DNA from: Acidovorax sp. Leaf78 | Lineage (GTDB): Bacteria > Pseudomonadota > Gammaproteobacteria > Burkholderiales > Burkholderiaceae_C | Length of the DNA stretch: 64,000 nucleotides | Direction of reading: 5' to 3' | NCBI RefSeq assembly: GCF_001422735.1 | Contig: NZ_LMLZ01000001.1 | Coordinates: forward strand, 431,233 to 495,232 | Shown: in pieces, positions 63,498 through 64,000 of the stretch | Numbering within the stretch: position 1 is the first letter of the stretch | How the letters are laid out: each line of letters opens with the position of its first letter | Position numbers and translations under genes: made by a program | The notes under the pieces: generated by a model | What the model saw: only the letters and a program-made list of their open reading frames with translations | Told to the model about the DNA's origin: nothing | Database searches by the model: none

Positions 63498-64000
63498 ATG
63501 CCAGTGTCTGCAAGCCACAGCCCGCAGCCCCAGGTGGTGGGGATCCTCGGCGGCATGGGCCCTGCCGCGGGGGCCGACTTCGTGCGCCTGTTCGTGCAGG
63601 CCTGCACCGACCGCATGGGTGCCCTGGGCATCCCCGTGCACGACCAGGCCTACCCCGAGCACTGGCTGGCCCAGGTGCCCATTCCGGACCGCACGGCGGC
63701 GCTGAACGACACCCGCGAGGGCGCGCACCAGCCGGCCGAGCCCATGCTGCAGGCCACCGGCCGCCTGGCCGCGCTTGGCGCGCGCGTGGTGGCCATTGCC
63801 TGCAACACGGCGCACGCCTGGCATGGCCTGCTGCAGCAGCGGTTTCCGCAGATGGTGGTGCTGCACGGCATGCAGGAGGTGGTGGCGGGCTTGGCTGCCC
63901 AACAGGTGCAGGGAGTGGGCCTGCTGGCCACCCGCGGTGCCTACGACGCGGGCCTGTACCAGCGCGAGCTGGCACGCAGCGGCATCGAGTGCTTCGTGCC
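63498..64000 (+). CDS. Aspartate/glutamate racemase family protein, 5' part
   Basis: The first 167 codons of a gene cut by the window end. 'VVGILGGMGPAAGADFV' (GGMGP at 18-22) and 'VVAIACNTAHAW' with the catalytic Cys102 mark the Asp/Glu/hydantoin racemase superfamily, where two cysteines deprotonate opposite faces; the second cysteine would be beyond the edge. ATG 63498 follows CCGGAGCG. It is co-directional with the acidic amino acid binding protein, 19 bp away, and near a divergent DadA-like gene. Confidence 0.88.
   Translation, partial: MPVSASHSPQPQVVGILGGMGPAAGADFVRLFVQACTDRMGALGIPVHDQAYPEHWLAQVPIPDRTAALNDTREGAHQPAEPMLQATGRLAALGARVVAIACNTAHAWHGLLQQRFPQMVVLHGMQEVVAGLAAQQVQGVGLLATRGAYDAGLYQRELARSGIECFV

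Overview
The window is GC-rich, gene-dense chromosomal DNA from a betaproteobacterium, most likely Comamonadaceae (Acidovorax-like). The evidence is gene content and order (trxB-Crp/Fnr-ftsK-lolA-rarA, livHMGF, rpsP-rimM-trmD-rplS, thrB/DUF2782/polA, a BPSS1780-family protein) and two kinds of short palindromic repeat that I recall as common in that family. No plasmid or phage replication gene, transposase, integrase or CRISPR array is visible.

Layout. 0-8 kb: the end of a MocR-type regulator, rpmB-rpmG, trxB, a Crp/Fnr regulator, ftsK, lolA, a DUF1304 protein and rarA. 8-12 kb: the branched-chain amino acid/amide ABC transporter livHMGF without its binding protein. 12-15 kb: an outer-membrane beta-barrel, then a DUF47 (PhoU-like)/Pit phosphate uptake pair preceded by a Pho-box-like site. 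15-24 kb: housekeeping genes (GNAT acetyltransferase, the 16S/tRNA-processing operon with L19, a CoA-type Nudix hydrolase, a CbiB-like protein, rsgA, a Ste24-like protease coupled to pterin dehydratase, orn). 24-30 kb: an RhlE-type helicase, a diguanylate cyclase with a duplicated sensor module, a Bcr/CflA exporter and an orphan BcsZ-like GH8 protein with a substituted catalytic base. 30.4-34.3 kb: an AT-rich accessory patch with three exported or lipoprotein genes of unknown role, ending at tRNA-Lys(CUU). 34-44 kb: a beta-hydroxyacid dehydrogenase, a formamidase-like hydrolase, guaC, exported hypotheticals, uvrD and a small envelope operon including an OmpA-like protein.

44-52 kb holds the most coherent accessory system. 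A four-gene operon (imelysin, di-haem oxidoreductase, second imelysin, DUF1513; the COG3487-3490 set) has a Fur-box-like sequence overlapping its putative promoter. It diverges from a PhoX-type phosphatase whose upstream region carries four heptamers in exact 11-bp phase, like a double Pho box. Iron and phosphate starvation therefore appear to be read at one 321-bp divergent control region, while a second Pho-like site precedes DUF47-pit.

52-64 kb: a BPSS1780-FecR pair, thrB, a DUF2782 protein, polA, a YghU-type glutathione transferase, a LysR regulator, and a divergent locus (DadA-like oxidase; acidic-amino-acid binding protein plus Asp/Glu racemase) that looks like acidic or D-amino acid use. 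Many promoters and terminators can be read directly, and several genes (uvrD, orn, polA, perhaps cbiB) have a -10 hexamer so close to the ATG that leaderless mRNAs are likely.
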